64,000 nt of DNA from Amaranthus tricolor (lineage: Eukaryota > Streptophyta > Magnoliopsida > Caryophyllales > Amaranthaceae), in assembly GCF_026212465.1 (NCBI RefSeq), contig NC_080057.1:24702647-24766646 (forward strand). The letters run 5' to 3'. Position 1 is the first letter of the stretch; every line of letters begins with the position of its first letter. Both the position numbers and the translations under genes were made by a program. Below, one piece after another: positions 1 through 12,800 of this stretch. Under the pieces are notes generated by a model. It was not told where the DNA came from and searched no databases. It worked only from the letters and a program-made list of their open reading frames with translations.

Positions 1-954
1 ATGAGAGAATTTGATAAAGAAATCTTCACTTTCTCCATGTTCCTCCTCATTAGTCATTAGTCATTTTCCTCTTTAGAAATCGATTCTATAATAGCAATAA
101 AAAAGGAAAATTGGGATGGTAATTTGAATCTAAATGGCATGTAAATGATAAAAATAAAACTTATGGGACATATAAAATTAATTAGGAATGAGTGGTGACA
201 AAGGCAACATCAAAATCAAAATGGATTAGGAATGAGTGGTATTACTAAAGTGTTTTTTTAAGTAAAAAAAATCTAAATAAATTAATTTGAAGATAAAGAA
301 TAAAACAAAATACAAAAAACTGTAAAAATAAATGGATGAAATAAAAAAAGAAACTATTGCAAAAAAATGCAAAGTGAAACAAATCTAAATAGAAAATTTT
401 CAGTTTCATGAGACAAAGTGAGTATTATAGTACAATGAATTTTCATTTGTTAATAACCAAAGATGAATAAGAAATAATTCACAAATCAAAATACTTTATT
501 ACCTCATTTCGTATAGTAAGTTGAATATGTACAATCTTATTCATGTAATTGAAAAAGATTATTTTTACTTAATTTTTAATTGTAAATACCACATACTATT
601 TCACATAAATAAGAACCGCTGATTAAGAAGAAATTTAACTTCTCAACAAAAAGTGTAAGAGCAATGAATTAGATATTAGAAAATTTGAACAAAGAAACAT
701 TGATGTGTCTTCTTCATCTTTATTATTACGTCCAAACGTAATTTATTGATCATACAAATTTACTCCCAACTTCCCAAGTATCTTTTAGATTCGAAACTTT
801 GTACAAAAGTTAAGAAATTGTAGGATCATTTGAATTGTGCGGCTGATAATAAAGAAGATATTGAAACATGTAGAGGAGAGATGTAGACATTTCTCTAAAA
901 GAAATAAAAGTGTGGCAAAGTTATAGAAACAATGAAAGTATAATCAAAAAATCC
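1..954. other. AT-rich intergenic DNA, no gene seen
   Basis: This stretch is A/T-rich with stop codons in all frames and no recognisable protein or RNA gene. Its right part lies just downstream of the minus-strand VQ gene and presumably contains that gene's 3' UTR and polyadenylation region. I see no clear element boundaries in it. Confidence 0.6.
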
Positions 955-1479
955 TCAAATACCATCACCAATTAATTCTCTTATACATTCATCAACAAGA
1001 TCATCATCAAAATCTTCCCAACAATCCATTCCAACATCCGTCACCGGAAAACACGCCTTACTTTGCACACTACTTGTTGATGACACGGCCACATTTCTAT
1101 CATGATCATCAAAACCATTTAGTTTTCGCTCTTTTCTTTGATGAAACTGAGTCGGGTGACACTGACTCGAACCATAACCAATTGGAATAGATGAAACATA
1201 CGATTCATCGAGCACTTTTGCTCTTCTAAAATTAATTGTTAACGGACCCTTGTGCGCCCTGAGTCGAGCAGGTGCACTAGGGCGACCGGTTAACTGTTGC
1301 ACCAACGCTCGAAAATTCGATGCATCAGCATTTAACACCGTAACAGGTGACCTTTTGGATGCCCTAGACTTTCTCTTAGATGTTGATTTATGAGCATAAG
1401 TATGACTATTTGTGTCATGGAATTCCTGTATTTGATGTTGGTAATATGGCCATTCTGATTCACTTGAATAGCAGGACAT
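955..1479 (-). CDS. VQ-motif protein
   Basis: An uninterrupted 174-residue reading frame from an ATG at 1479 to a TGA at 955. Residues 56-65 fit the VQ signature FxxxVQxLTG (F56, V60-Q61, L63-T64-G65). The motif follows a Ser/Lys/Arg-rich basic stretch (about 31-45) that could be a nuclear localisation signal, and the C terminus is acidic (tryptophan plus Glu/Asp run near residues 153-162). Known VQ proteins are small, usually intronless plant nuclear cofactors that bind WRKY transcription factors through this motif and tune defence and stress responses. The single exon and length fit the family. Two W-box cores and a TATA-like sequence lie upstream (see separate entry), which would suit WRKY-controlled expression. 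Subfamily is not clear, so no symbol is given. Confidence 0.9.
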   Translation of the reverse strand: MSCYSSESEWPYYQHQIQEFHDTNSHTYAHKSTSKRKSRASKRSPVTVLNADASNFRALVQQLTGRPSAPARLRAHKGPLTINFRRAKVLDESYVSSIPIGYGSSQCHPTQFHQRKERKLNGFDDHDRNVAVSSTSSVQSKACFPVTDVGMDCWEDFDDDLVDECIRELIGDGI

Positions 1480-1589
1480 TTTTTTTATGTATGTTGGAAC
1501 TGTTTGTTCTTGTGTTTTTTTAGGTTAACATTTAGTGTTATGAACCGAATAAATGTACTTATGTACTAATAAATCTACATCATATGTAC

Positions 1590-1630
1590 ATATATATAGA
1601 GAGAGTATGTAAGAAGGAAGTCAAAGTCAA
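1590..1630 (-). promoter_or_regulatory. TATA-like box and two tandem W-box cores upstream of the VQ gene
   Basis: On the minus strand, positions 1630-1618 read TTGACTTTGACTT, which is two overlapping-spaced TTGACT W-box cores about 140-150 bp upstream of the VQ start codon. A TATATATA stretch at about 1599-1590 lies between them and the gene, in the right order for a promoter. W-boxes are the known binding sites of WRKY factors. Activity is inferred from sequence only. Confidence 0.45.
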
Positions 1631-2935
1631 CGGTAGAGTAAAAATACAAAATTTTATGAAGCCATGTTAATTTTTATTATTTTTCCTTAGTTTGTAGACT
1701 AAAACACAAATAATTAAACTATAATACAAGTAATTTAATTTAATTCTAATGTGAAGTAATTTTTTTTTATTCAAAGATAGGTTGGAGAATTTCTACAGAT
1801 GAGACCACGTCACCTTAAGTTTTTGATTCACGTCCTCACACAAGAGTATATAACATACTTGAGGAAGGGTGGTTGAGATTGGAACTAGTGACCCCTTGTC
1901 ATGTTAGCTTCTGAAACCACGTCAAAGAGTCAACTCAACCAAATGATTTAACTGATGGTTAAGGGTTCAACATATGTTATATACTCTAACATGGACTTTG
2001 TCACAAGTGTCAAAAGTGAAAGTAATCAACTACTATTCAGAATCTCAACATATGTTAAATAATTATTTTTAATTCAGAATAGGAAATTCTTTACAGAAAA
2101 AGAGGAGGGAAAATAATCCTTATTGTAGGCGATAAGAATCAAACCTTAATCACAACGGTGAAAAGAAAAGTTTTTGATCAGTAGTTAAACCCATGAATCT
2201 CAATATCAATTAATATTAAAATCTCATAATTACGATCGAACACATTACACATATTCAGAATCACCCGTGATGTTTGACTTTGACTAGTGTGTTTGACAGT
2301 GAGGGTTTGACGATACTTCCTGGAAACTGCATGTGTTAGATTAACTTTCTTAATATTTATCAAAATCAAATGAGATCATTTTTATGACTTTTATCTGTTC
2401 TACTTTCTACGTGTTTGAAAATGGTCTTAGTCAAAGAAGTTGTGCACAACTAATTAAGTGAATTTTTATTATCACCCTTTTGTTAAATTTTATATTTTAT
2501 TATATACTCACGAAAATTGCATTATTTTTTTAGTTTATTTCATTAAATTTACGGTATTTTAATTTTTGTTATGATCTACATTTTTTCTTTAATTCTTATC
2601 TACGTATTTAATTTACATTTTCATTTCATTTACACATTTTTCTCATTACCTGCATAAATTTATTTATGTCTCATTTTTCTTTGTTCCCCTACAAATACTT
2701 ATTGGATAAATATGATAGGACAACAAGAATATTTTTTAAGTTAGGATAGAAGAACAATGCCTTGTGCATATGAGTTCTTTCTTGGATAGCAAGTTTATGG
2801 GATTTGAAGGATTGAAAGAAACAAGTAATACTAAAGAACCAAAAAAAAAAAACTAATGCAAAATGGATTATTTGAGATCAGGGATGACATACGGTAAAAA
2901 TAAAGTATTGGAATTGTTGATATCGATATATTATA
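1631..2935. other. Intergenic DNA with a short inverted repeat
   Basis: No gene is visible. Around 1845-1860 and 1970-1987 there is an inverted pair (GAGTATATAACATA against ATGTTATATACTC) inside a patch with higher GC, which looks like part of an old dispersed repeat. The remainder is AT-rich and uninformative. Confidence 0.4.
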
Positions 2936-3185
2936 CTCCCTTCTATTCACTTTAGGTGTCCTATTTACTTTTGAGACACTATTTATTTATCACTCTTAAA
3001 TTGCATTTTATTATTAATATATAAGTTAAAACATAGTCATGTGAGATCTTATTTGATTCTTTTTGATGTAAAGATTATTAATATCAACATTTTATAATTT
3101 TTAATTATACATAACTCGATATATTAAGAATTAAATAAGTGCATTGGATAGAGTGCATAAAGTAAATGGGATGAATAGGAGAAAA
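2936..3185. mobile_element. Stowaway-like MITE
   Basis: The left end reads CTCCCTTCTATTCACTTTA and the right end GATGAATAGGAGAAAA, an imperfect terminal inverted repeat flanked by TA on both sides, as in Tc1/mariner-derived Stowaway elements. The interior motif ACATAGTCATGTGAGATC recurs in the element at 4822-5079 and, more diverged, near 3715-3735 and 59655, so this is one local family. Confidence 0.55.
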
Positions 3186-3924
3186 TATATGGATATGGAT
3201 ATGGTTAAGATTTTTGGGAATTGAGAAAATATGTACTTATTTTTTTATTTTTAATTATGCAAATATTTCTTACTCCTTCACACATACTCCCTCTCTCTCA
3301 TGACATTTGATATATGTTTTATTTTGGTCTATTTTATGGGATTTGTTACATTTTCTTTTGTAGTTATCACTCATAAGACTCATTTTATATTTTTAATTCT
3401 CATTTAGTTATTTAACTTATTTTTTCATTTAGTTTACACATTTTTTTCACTTTCCAACACGAGATATAAGGAGTATTAATTATCTTTTCATATATGACCA
3501 GATTCACTTCATTCATTCTTTTTCTCTATTTATTCTCAAAATTTCATCAATCATGAAAATTTACCACATTTGCAAATACGACTATTTCCAGGAGAAAAAC
3601 AAATACTTTCTATGATCAGATATACTTGTTACATTATGGTTATTGCAACTATTCATCTTCTAAGCTTTCAAGCTTATTTAGTTTTTTTATATATTGCGAT
3701 TAATGTATAAGAAAAATATAATCAAGTGAGATCATATTTTCATCGTCTAATCGTACACTTTTATAGTATTATTTTTATATTTTTGTTATGCATAACTTAA
3801 GATATAAATAATTAGAATAATACATTAAAAAGTAAAATATAATAAGTATAATTAAAAAATATATAGGAGTATATAAAAAGCTTTAATTATAATTGTTTCC
3901 GTGATGAAACGAGGAGGTGCAAGA

Positions 3925-4345
3925 GACACTTAAAATACTTGAAGTGGAAGTGTTATTAGAGTCAACGGTCAATGAAATGGAAGTGAGATGTGATCCTTCC
4001 GCGGAAGTGACCTGAAGTCCTGCAACAACACGTTAGCCTTGTCCGGGGGTGATCTCCCGAAAAACCCCTCCGACGCTCAAGTCAGATTGGAGATGAGAGA
4101 TCGATGAATCAACGATAATAAATTGAATGCAAGAATATAGATATCAAGATAGTGATTGTTTGTATTTAGGTAGGTTGATGAAGATGGTGGTGAGTAGGGA
4201 TTGATGAAGTTTCGGTATAATATTTATACTTCGGGGGTAAATGATGTTGGCAGTCTCTATTTATAATGTTGGAAAGAGAGTTATTTCTAGGAGAAAGTAG
4301 GTCATCATGGGTATGATGGATAGGAGTGGATAGTTATTTTAGGGT
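3925..4345. repeat. Possible LTR-retrotransposon LTR fragment
   Basis: A GC-richer island in AT-rich DNA. It contains a segment around 4020-4090 (GGGGGTGATCTCCCG followed by CCTCCGACGCTCAAGTCAG) of a kind common in plant LTRs, then TATTTATA-like boxes near 4220 and 4257. No partner LTR, primer-binding site or target duplication is visible, so a solo or truncated LTR is the best reading. Nearby stretches that stay open on the minus strand (4334-4762) look like low-complexity artefacts. Confidence 0.35.
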
Positions 4346-4821
4346 TAGGGAAGTTATTGACTTGGTGACCAAGCAAGGCAAACGAAAAGTTGTAACAGTC
4401 TCTTGGTCAAGGGTTATCAAAATAATATCACAATGATAATTAATTAAAATAAATAAATTTACCATAACAATAATGAATAGTGAGTAGGTGATGTTATAAG
4501 CTTGCCTCGTACACACAATATAACCTAGTCTCCATACTGAAAAAAATAAAGAAAATTTCCGATGGTATATAGGTAAGGATAGAGATGGTATAACGCGGGT
4601 ATAAGACACGTATGTATGATCGTATGAATTGTTTTTAATATTTCGAAGAAATAGCCAACGTATAAATAGTGTAAAAAAATTAATAAATAAAAATGTTAAA
4701 AAATATATTAATTGAGAAAATGGGAAAATATGTGAATAAAATAAAAAATAAGTTAAATACACGAATGAATTTAAGAAAAATTGTAGATCATATCACAAAT
4801 AAAAGTACAAATTACTATATA

Positions 4822-5079
4822 TTTCCTCTGTTTCAAATTAGTCGTAACATTAGTAATATTTGCACTATTTATTCATCATTCTTAATTTGTAATTAATTTT
4901 TAATCTTTTAAGTTAAAACATAGTCAAGTGAGATCTTATTTGATTTGTCTCGAAGTAAAGATTATTAATATCGAATTTTTTATAATTTTTTATTTTACAT
5001 AATTAAAGATATTTAAGATTAAATTAGTGTACTAGACAACGTAAAAAAGCAAATATTACAAGTAATTTGAAACAGAAAA
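4822..5079. mobile_element. Stowaway-like MITE, second copy of the same family
   Basis: Left end TTTCCTCTGTTTCAAATTA and right end TAATTTGAAACAGAAAA are inverted copies of each other, flanked by TA dinucleotides. The interior shares ACATAGTCAAGTGAGATC and TAAAGATTATTAATAT with the element at 2936-3185. Confidence 0.6.
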
Positions 5080-5486
5080 TACGTATCTCACAAAAATAAA
5101 TAAATAATTATTTTATTATTTGGGTTGATCTTTTCCTACATTCAACTTCATAATTAGAGTACAAGTCAAAGTCACAACTTCATTAGCTTTTACTGATTCT
5201 AATCCCAATATAGATTGACGCTCATTGCCCAAGCAAATATTATTTATAGAAGTATTAGTATTAAGTTCATACTCACAAACTCGTTTGCTTCATTTGACCA
5301 CTAATCACATGAATAGTTGACTCTATAATTTCAAACTTTTATTTATATTCCCATCCTTCCATTCATTTGCTATTTTGACATGTTTCACTTATTTTACATC
5401 ATTTTTATTTATTATTTACATTATATATACATTTTAAATTTCATTTAATTTAATCTACACAATTCATACTTTATTTCTCGCAAAAA

Positions 5487-5593
<107 letters not shown>

Positions 5594-6144
5594 TTCCATT
5601 TTTATATTGAGAATTACATTATTTATATTTTTTTTGAGTTAACATTATTTATATTTATATATATATATAATATAATAGTCACTATACTTAAGATAATATT
5701 ATTCTACACCATGTATAAAAAAATAGTCGAGTAAAGTTTGCTTTGTCTTCTCAATATATATTTTCACAATATTTAAATATATGTAATTTAATTATGCACA
5801 ATTAGTAAATATTTAGAATATGATTTCAAAATATAAAATAAATTTCAGAGTTAATTTGGTGCATTAAATAGTGTGAAAAAGTTCATATAACACATAAAAG
5901 TATTAATTATTAAATAAAGCAGAACATTCCATTTTCCCAACTAAGCAAAATTTTTTCAAATAAAATTAGTAGATTCTTTGTCAATAAGACAATTGTTTTG
6001 GAGTATGATTTTCAACATTTCCATAAATCATTAACTTGGGGATAAAGGATATCCTATCTCCTACCTTAAAAGAAGGGTATAGAATTGATCTTTATGTAGA
6101 CTATAAAAATTAAATCCCTATTACAAGACGGAAGAATTTCTAAA

Positions 6145-6366
6145 GGGTATTTGATAATTACATTATTTATTTATTTATTGGTTAATTTTTGTCTTTTATG
6201 CTTGTTAAAAAGCAAAAAAAATTGATAAACAACTATTAAGAAAACTAACTTTTGAATTAAAACCAAAAAGCTACTCATAATATCAATTTTATTGGCTTTT
6301 AACCTATTTTTTTCTAATAAATAGCTAAAAAGCTAAAAATTAAAAAATAATTTTATCAAACATCTC
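6145..6366. repeat. AT-rich MITE-like element
   Basis: The ends GGGTATTTGATAA and TTATCAAACATCTC form an imperfect inverted repeat around an AT-rich core full of AAAAAGCTAA-type words. Similar sequence recurs around 20100-20640. The superfamily is uncertain. Confidence 0.35.
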
Positions 6367-6841
6367 TGTAATAACTAGTTTAAACAGTTAATAAAACCAG
6401 CCAACAATTCCAGTCAAATAGATCCAACCCAATATCTACTACCTCTAGTCCTCTACCCTTAGAAATTGTTTCATCAACTAAAAACTCTCATATATCCTCG
6501 TCAATAAGACGGTATTCAAAAGTCAAAGACAATAATGAAGAACCACAAATTCAGTAAGAAAAGGAGATTTGATTTCGTCTAATTACTTCAATTTGACAAA
6601 GTCATCAAGGATGAGATTTGCTGATAATACAGTAGATTTCAATCCAATGCAGGCGGTGATGTTTCTTTATCGACAAGAAAGCATCAACACGAAACAAAAA
6701 TGATGAAAGATGTTACAAAGATTACCATTTACACATTCATGATATCGAAAATATACAAAACTCGAGGGTGTCTATAAATGATCAAACACCGCACATTGAT
6801 TTAAACGCTATGTTGACGTTATTCCTTCTCGTGTTTGATCT

Positions 6842-9800
6842 CTATTCTACAACTATTTCAAGTATACTTGTCAATTTCGGTTTTTTGTACAACCTAAGAA
6901 GTAAAGAGGAGCAAACAACACTGACGGAAGAGAGAGCCATGCACGCACCAGCAACCCAAGGAGGCAATTTTAGTTTCAACGAAGGGTAAAAAACGCCTGC
7001 GGCAACTGGTATGGCAATTAGGTTGTAAGTCATGGCAAAGACGTAGTTCATCCGGATACGATTGAACGTCTTTATTGACAGATCGATGGCTGTGATTACA
7101 TCTTCCAAATTATTTTTCATCAAGACATAATCGGCAGCCTCAATCGCAACATCTGTTCCTGCACCTATGGCCATTCCAACATCTGCTGCAGCAAGAGCAG
7201 GCGAGTCGTTGATACCATCACCTACCATTGCCACCACATTTCCATCTTTCTGTAATGAACAAATTACTTCTGCTTTTTCCGCTGGCATCACTTCAGCTCT
7301 TACATCATTTATGCCCACCTGCAAGACAAGTACTTGCCACGCTCAGGCGCTTAGCTTAAACTCAGATTCCAAAAGAAAACAGAATTTATAGGCAAGTGAC
7401 TGAGATTCAAGATTGAATTCACAATTTGATTTGAACGACACAATTGAACAAACGTGTGTTTACACTAGTATGCATTGTCGGCCAAGCAGCAAAATACTTA
7501 ACGTTGTACCGGTGTAACATGATTCACCAGTTAATTCGCTTTACCTAAAATAGCCCAAAACCGACCATAATTCGCTTTCTTTGATTCGCGATTCGCAAGG
7601 AGATTAGTGAATCATGTGACAGTACGTTATACCATGCTTTAGTGTAGGAAATACTAAGCATCAAAGAACTGGTTTATTCCATTAGATAGACAGGCATTAA
7701 CCGTATTGACACAACTACGCTCCAGATTGCTCTTTCTACCACAATAATAGCCATGTGGCTAAGATAATTGCTTGATATGTATTGAAAATTACTACATAAG
7801 AGTGAGAAGATCAGTGAGATCAGTCATTACCTCCTTGGCAACGGCTCGAGCTGTTCGCCAGTTATCCCCAGTGACCATGACAGATTTAATGCCCATTTTA
7901 CCAAGGCCCTCGATGACTATAGCAGCTTCTCTCTTCAGAGGATCAGCTACTCCTAAAACTCCAATTACAACATCATCAGAGGCAACAAGTATTCCTGTCT
8001 GTGCACCGTCTTCTAGCTCCATCAAAAAAGTTTCAATAGCTGTAGATATTGTCACCCCATTTTCGGACAGAAGCTTTCGATTTCCAATCTGTCATTCAAT
8101 ATATTATTAGGAGTTAAGAAAAAATAATACACACGTCCTTATATCAAACATATGAAGCCAATTGCAAGAAGTCACAACTAACCAGAATATGTTTTCCATC
8201 AATAATGCATTGCACTCCTCTTCCGGGGACAGCCATGAAATCTGAAACCTCTAAAAGCCATCCAGAATATTTTGAATCCTTTTCACTCTTCTGTGAGTCC
8301 TTCGTTTCAGAAGGCTCAAAGAAATGAAAATGCCGGGCATATTCAAGCACTGCTTTTGCCAAAGGATGTTCACTACTAGCCTGCAATATGGGAAATTTAT
8401 AAAATTACCATAAATATATGTATACGGAGTTATGTCTAAATGTCATAAGTCATACAGAAATGAATAAAAATTTTCTATTAGTGAAACGAAGCATCCCCAG
8501 ACATTAGCAGAAACTCGAAATTTGAAAATCTAACCTGCTTTGTCAAGAATAATACAACATATAATGCATTCAATCACAGATCAAAGTAGATACTAACTTG
8601 TGCACTTATGGACTTATAATACATAGTTATTATCAATCATACTTCAAAACAAGTACTATTTACCTCAGCTGAAGCCACCAATCTAAGAAATTCTCCTCGA
8701 TCCATTGCAGTGAAAACTTTAGCAGTGGTTACAGTGGCTTTTCCCTGTGTTAAGGTCCCCGTTTTGTCGAATATGACATACATAATTTTTTGAGCCCTTT
8801 CCAATGCATCTCCTCCTTTTATAAGCACACCGTTTTTTGCACCAACCCCAGTTGCAACCATGACAGCAGTAGGTGTGGCCAAACCCAGAGCACATGGACA
8901 TGCAATTACCACAACTGAGATTGCAAACATCAAGGCAAACACAAAATAATTTCCATTTTCTGGCAACCAACTTTGTGGATAAGATCCTGCCACTCCAGCA
9001 ATGTACCTGAGTAGAGTAGCACAAAAAAAGAATTGACAATCAGAGCTAAGAATGCTTTAAATATACACAAGTAATGAACCAAATGAAAAGAATCAGAAGA
9101 ACTTACCAGCCCAATAAAGTCAACAATGCCAGAACCACCACAGTGGGAACAAATATGCTTGCAACCTGCGAGAAATGATGCGGAATATTTAGAAGGATAG
9201 AAGAATCACAAGGTTTTAAAATTTTATTATATTTTTTTTTATCTAAGATATGGAAATATAAAACAACAATCACACCAATCAATGTGTGATTTGGTAATAA
9301 ATTCTCAACTTAATTAAGTTAAGTAATATAATTAATGCTTATATATAGCCCTTAGGGATGCATACATCATAACCCAAAAAAAATATTGTATAAAAAACAA
9401 TCAGCAGGCGAGGGGATTGCATTCTAAAGGATCCTGACAGCAATCAGTCACTCACAACGACGTAGACGTTTATTGTTCGCACAAATATATCAACTAAACT
9501 TTTGTGAATTTGGGAATTGTACACTAAAATTCCAACACTTCATAATCATGCCACACGTTTTCAGAAATATAGTGACAATCAACCATAAATCTTCGACACC
9601 ACAATACCAATACCAGCAGAATACTTACAAAGTCAGCAAACTTCTGTATAGGAGCTTTAGACATTTGTGCATTTTCCACCAGATTTATAATTTGACTCAG
9701 AACAGTGTCAGATCCCACTTTAGTCGCCTGAATATGGAGAACCCCATGCAAATTCATTGTGCCCCCAATCACATGCGAATTGACCTCCTTAGAGACTGGA

Positions 9801-12800
9801 ACAGATTCACCAGTAACCATACTCTCATTGACATAACTTGAACCCCACATTACAATACCATCTGCAGGAACCTTAGTACCAGGGAGAACTTTCAACAGAT
9901 CACCAGGTTGAATCAACAAAGCATCAATTTCTCGTTCCTCTAAGCCCTTTTTACCTGAGGAATAAAAACTAATCAATTATGTCTGTTCCTGATGGAGGTA
10001 AACTATCATAGTTCTTTTGTTTGAATTATAACTGCCTATAGTAAAATGGTCCGTCAAACTACGTGCACAGCTGCAGATGATGGTTGCAACCATGGGCAAT
10101 TAGAAACAACTTTTGCATGTAAACATCCGACCCCCTCCAACTCCCCCCTCCAAATAAAAGAACCACCAACGGGGAAGCCATTTCGTGGCATGGGGTAATG
10201 CAATGTCTTGTTGTCAATAAAAACAAATCAATAAACCATACAACATCATTCAAATCAACCATACCTATGTCTTTTACAAGTAGCAATGCTGTTGCAGGTG
10301 CAAGTTCTACAAGCTTCTTGATAGCATCTGAGGTTTTTCCCTTTGCAAGACACTCCAAATACTTGCCCAAGAGCACAAAGGTTATTAGCATAGCACTAGT
10401 TTCAAAGTATGTCGGTGACCAGAAACCAGTAGCAGCGCCATACAGAAGTGCGCAAACAGAATAGAAATAGGAAGCTGAAGTTCCCAGTGCAACTAATACA
10501 TCCATGTTTGTTGCTCCACGCCTCAATGCTTTACCAGCTGCTACATAGAAACGCTTTCCAATGACAAATTGAACAAGACTCACTAATACCCACTTCAGCA
10601 AATCTCTCATCAGGAATGGACCACATCTCAAAAGAAGAAAAGGATATAACAGAGGGACATGGGGGCAGACACGTATAAGAAACACCGGTACCTGTTGTTT
10701 GAAGATAACATAACTGAATGTATAAGTATTGCTGATAACAAAAGAAACAAATTGTCACTGGGATTTCTAGCCGTATAATGATGAGACATATCTACTTTTG
10801 AACTAGCAATAAAAGGTTAAATAGTGTATTCTCTCAAAATTCAACAGGAAATATTAATATCTGGCATTAGCTGCTTGTTTGAATTTACCATTAAAATACG
10901 CACATAATTTTATGGTTTACAAACACATAACGTTATCCAGCAAGACTAAACAGGTGATCAGAAGTCACAAAGTAACACGAGAAGAAAATTTTGGTCTATG
11001 AACTTGAAAATGGCTCTCAATACTTGGGAGTGTGTCACAACGTTAATTCGCAACATTTCGGGAAAAATAAGCTCCAGAAGAAAACAACACTACATTGAAG
11101 CTTGAGCTTTTCTTGATTGCACAAAGAAAAAGCTGAATTTCAGGTGAAATAATCCTTTCTTGAAGAAGAAAAGAGGGGAAAAAGAAAAGTCAAATAAAAG
11201 TTCTCAACGAATTGTGCACATATTCTTCAAATGAATCATGTCAAATAACTTTCCCCAAGTCTTATGAATATGATTAATGAAATAATGTTAAGCTTGCAAG
11301 CAGCTGTTGAAGCAAACGGATAATGAAAAACAACACAAACGTAAAAATAAAAAAAAAAAAAAAAGAAACCAAAGAGTGCAAAACAGTATGAAGGCAAAAA
11401 TTAATCACTAGATTAGAAGGGCGTGATGTGGAAAATCATGGTCTCATTGAAATGCAAACCAGAGGGAATTATAGAAAAGGTGTAAACATAATGTTGAGGG
11501 TGAAAAAATGAATAGAAGCCACTGAACCGCATCAGAAGCCATATCAATATAGGAAAAAGGACAAGTGACCACTCATAGCATGATGTAAAATAATAATAGT
11601 CATAAGTAATGAAAGAAAGGCAAACAAATATAAAGGTTAAATATAGGAGCCACTGAGCTTAAGTAGAACCCTACAAAATCAAGTAGTAGATAAGTGATAC
11701 ATACACTAAGACAAAGACTGGATGTGAAAAGCTGGAACATTTTTGAAGATTCCTCCAAATCTTTAGAAGTCATTCGCACAAAAGGATTTCTCACACGCAA
11801 CTTATATTGGCCACCACTAGCTTCCTCAATGCTGTCAACTAAAGACCGAGAACCAAGGAGTTCAGAATCAAAGCAAACTTCCAGCTCTCCAGAATTCCTA
11901 TCATAACGGAATTGCTGCACCCCTTTTATATGTGAAAGCAAGCCTTCTAAAGACCGTGCATCCATCTCACCAGAAATTCCCACAACCTCTAAATTTATTT
12001 TTCCCTGTTCACTGCTCTTAACAAGTGAAGCCTCAAAGCCAGCATCTTCAATAGCATTTACAATGTCATCCTTGCTGACAATAGATGGATCATATTGTAC
12101 TTCTCCTAATGAAGTTGTTAGAGAAACCACAGCTCTGGTCACCCCTGGGAGCTCCCTCAAAATACCTTCAACAGAATTTACACATGCAGCACAAGTCATT
12201 CCTCCTATGTTGAACTGCCCCGACAAAGTTTTATTTGAGACTATTTGAGAGGAATTTGGCTCAGGCAAAATTTCAGCCTCAAATCCAGCATCTTCAATAG
12301 CAGATACAATATCCTCATCCTGCAAAACAAAAAGGAGACAAACTTTACCGCACCATACATCCAGCACTAAAATATCAAGCCCCATAATATAATCATCATC
12401 TAAAAGATTTAGGAACATAACAAACATCTTCATCATTCAACTAGTAACTTTGTCCCTATAGTTTTGTTTAGAGTTGGTGGGTCATGTTTCTACCCACCTT
12501 AGGTGGACAAGGGAGCTGGGTAGAGACATGACCAGGAAACTTTGGCAAGTGGTAAACACTGCACTTAAGATTGAAGTCCAGATATGACACCAGAGCTGAT
12601 CAATAATGTCTTACGGTCATTCCAACTACATTAGTAATCGGGATAACCAACTTTCTTTAACCAACCTCAAAGAAAACTTTAGCATCAGTCAAGAAAAACA
12701 AAAACCACCTGTCATTAGAAATAAAAGGAAAAAAATAGGAAACGCAAGGACACAGATAAAATGGCAGTCTTGAAAACTGAGATAATGGACAGTTGTTATC

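Noticed and set aside
4334..4762. 142-codon open stretch on the minus strand
   Set aside because: Composition is Phe/Leu/Ile/Tyr-rich as expected from AT-rich noncoding DNA; no motif, and it overlaps LTR-like and Stowaway sequence.
9473..9841. 122-codon plus-strand open stretch
   Set aside because: Antisense shadow of RAN1 exon 4 and intron 4; no protein family.
6842..12436. RAN1 open stretches first looked like a broken ATPase pseudogene
   Set aside because: Every break coincides with GT-AG borders that restore phase, and the total length and motifs match an intact gene.
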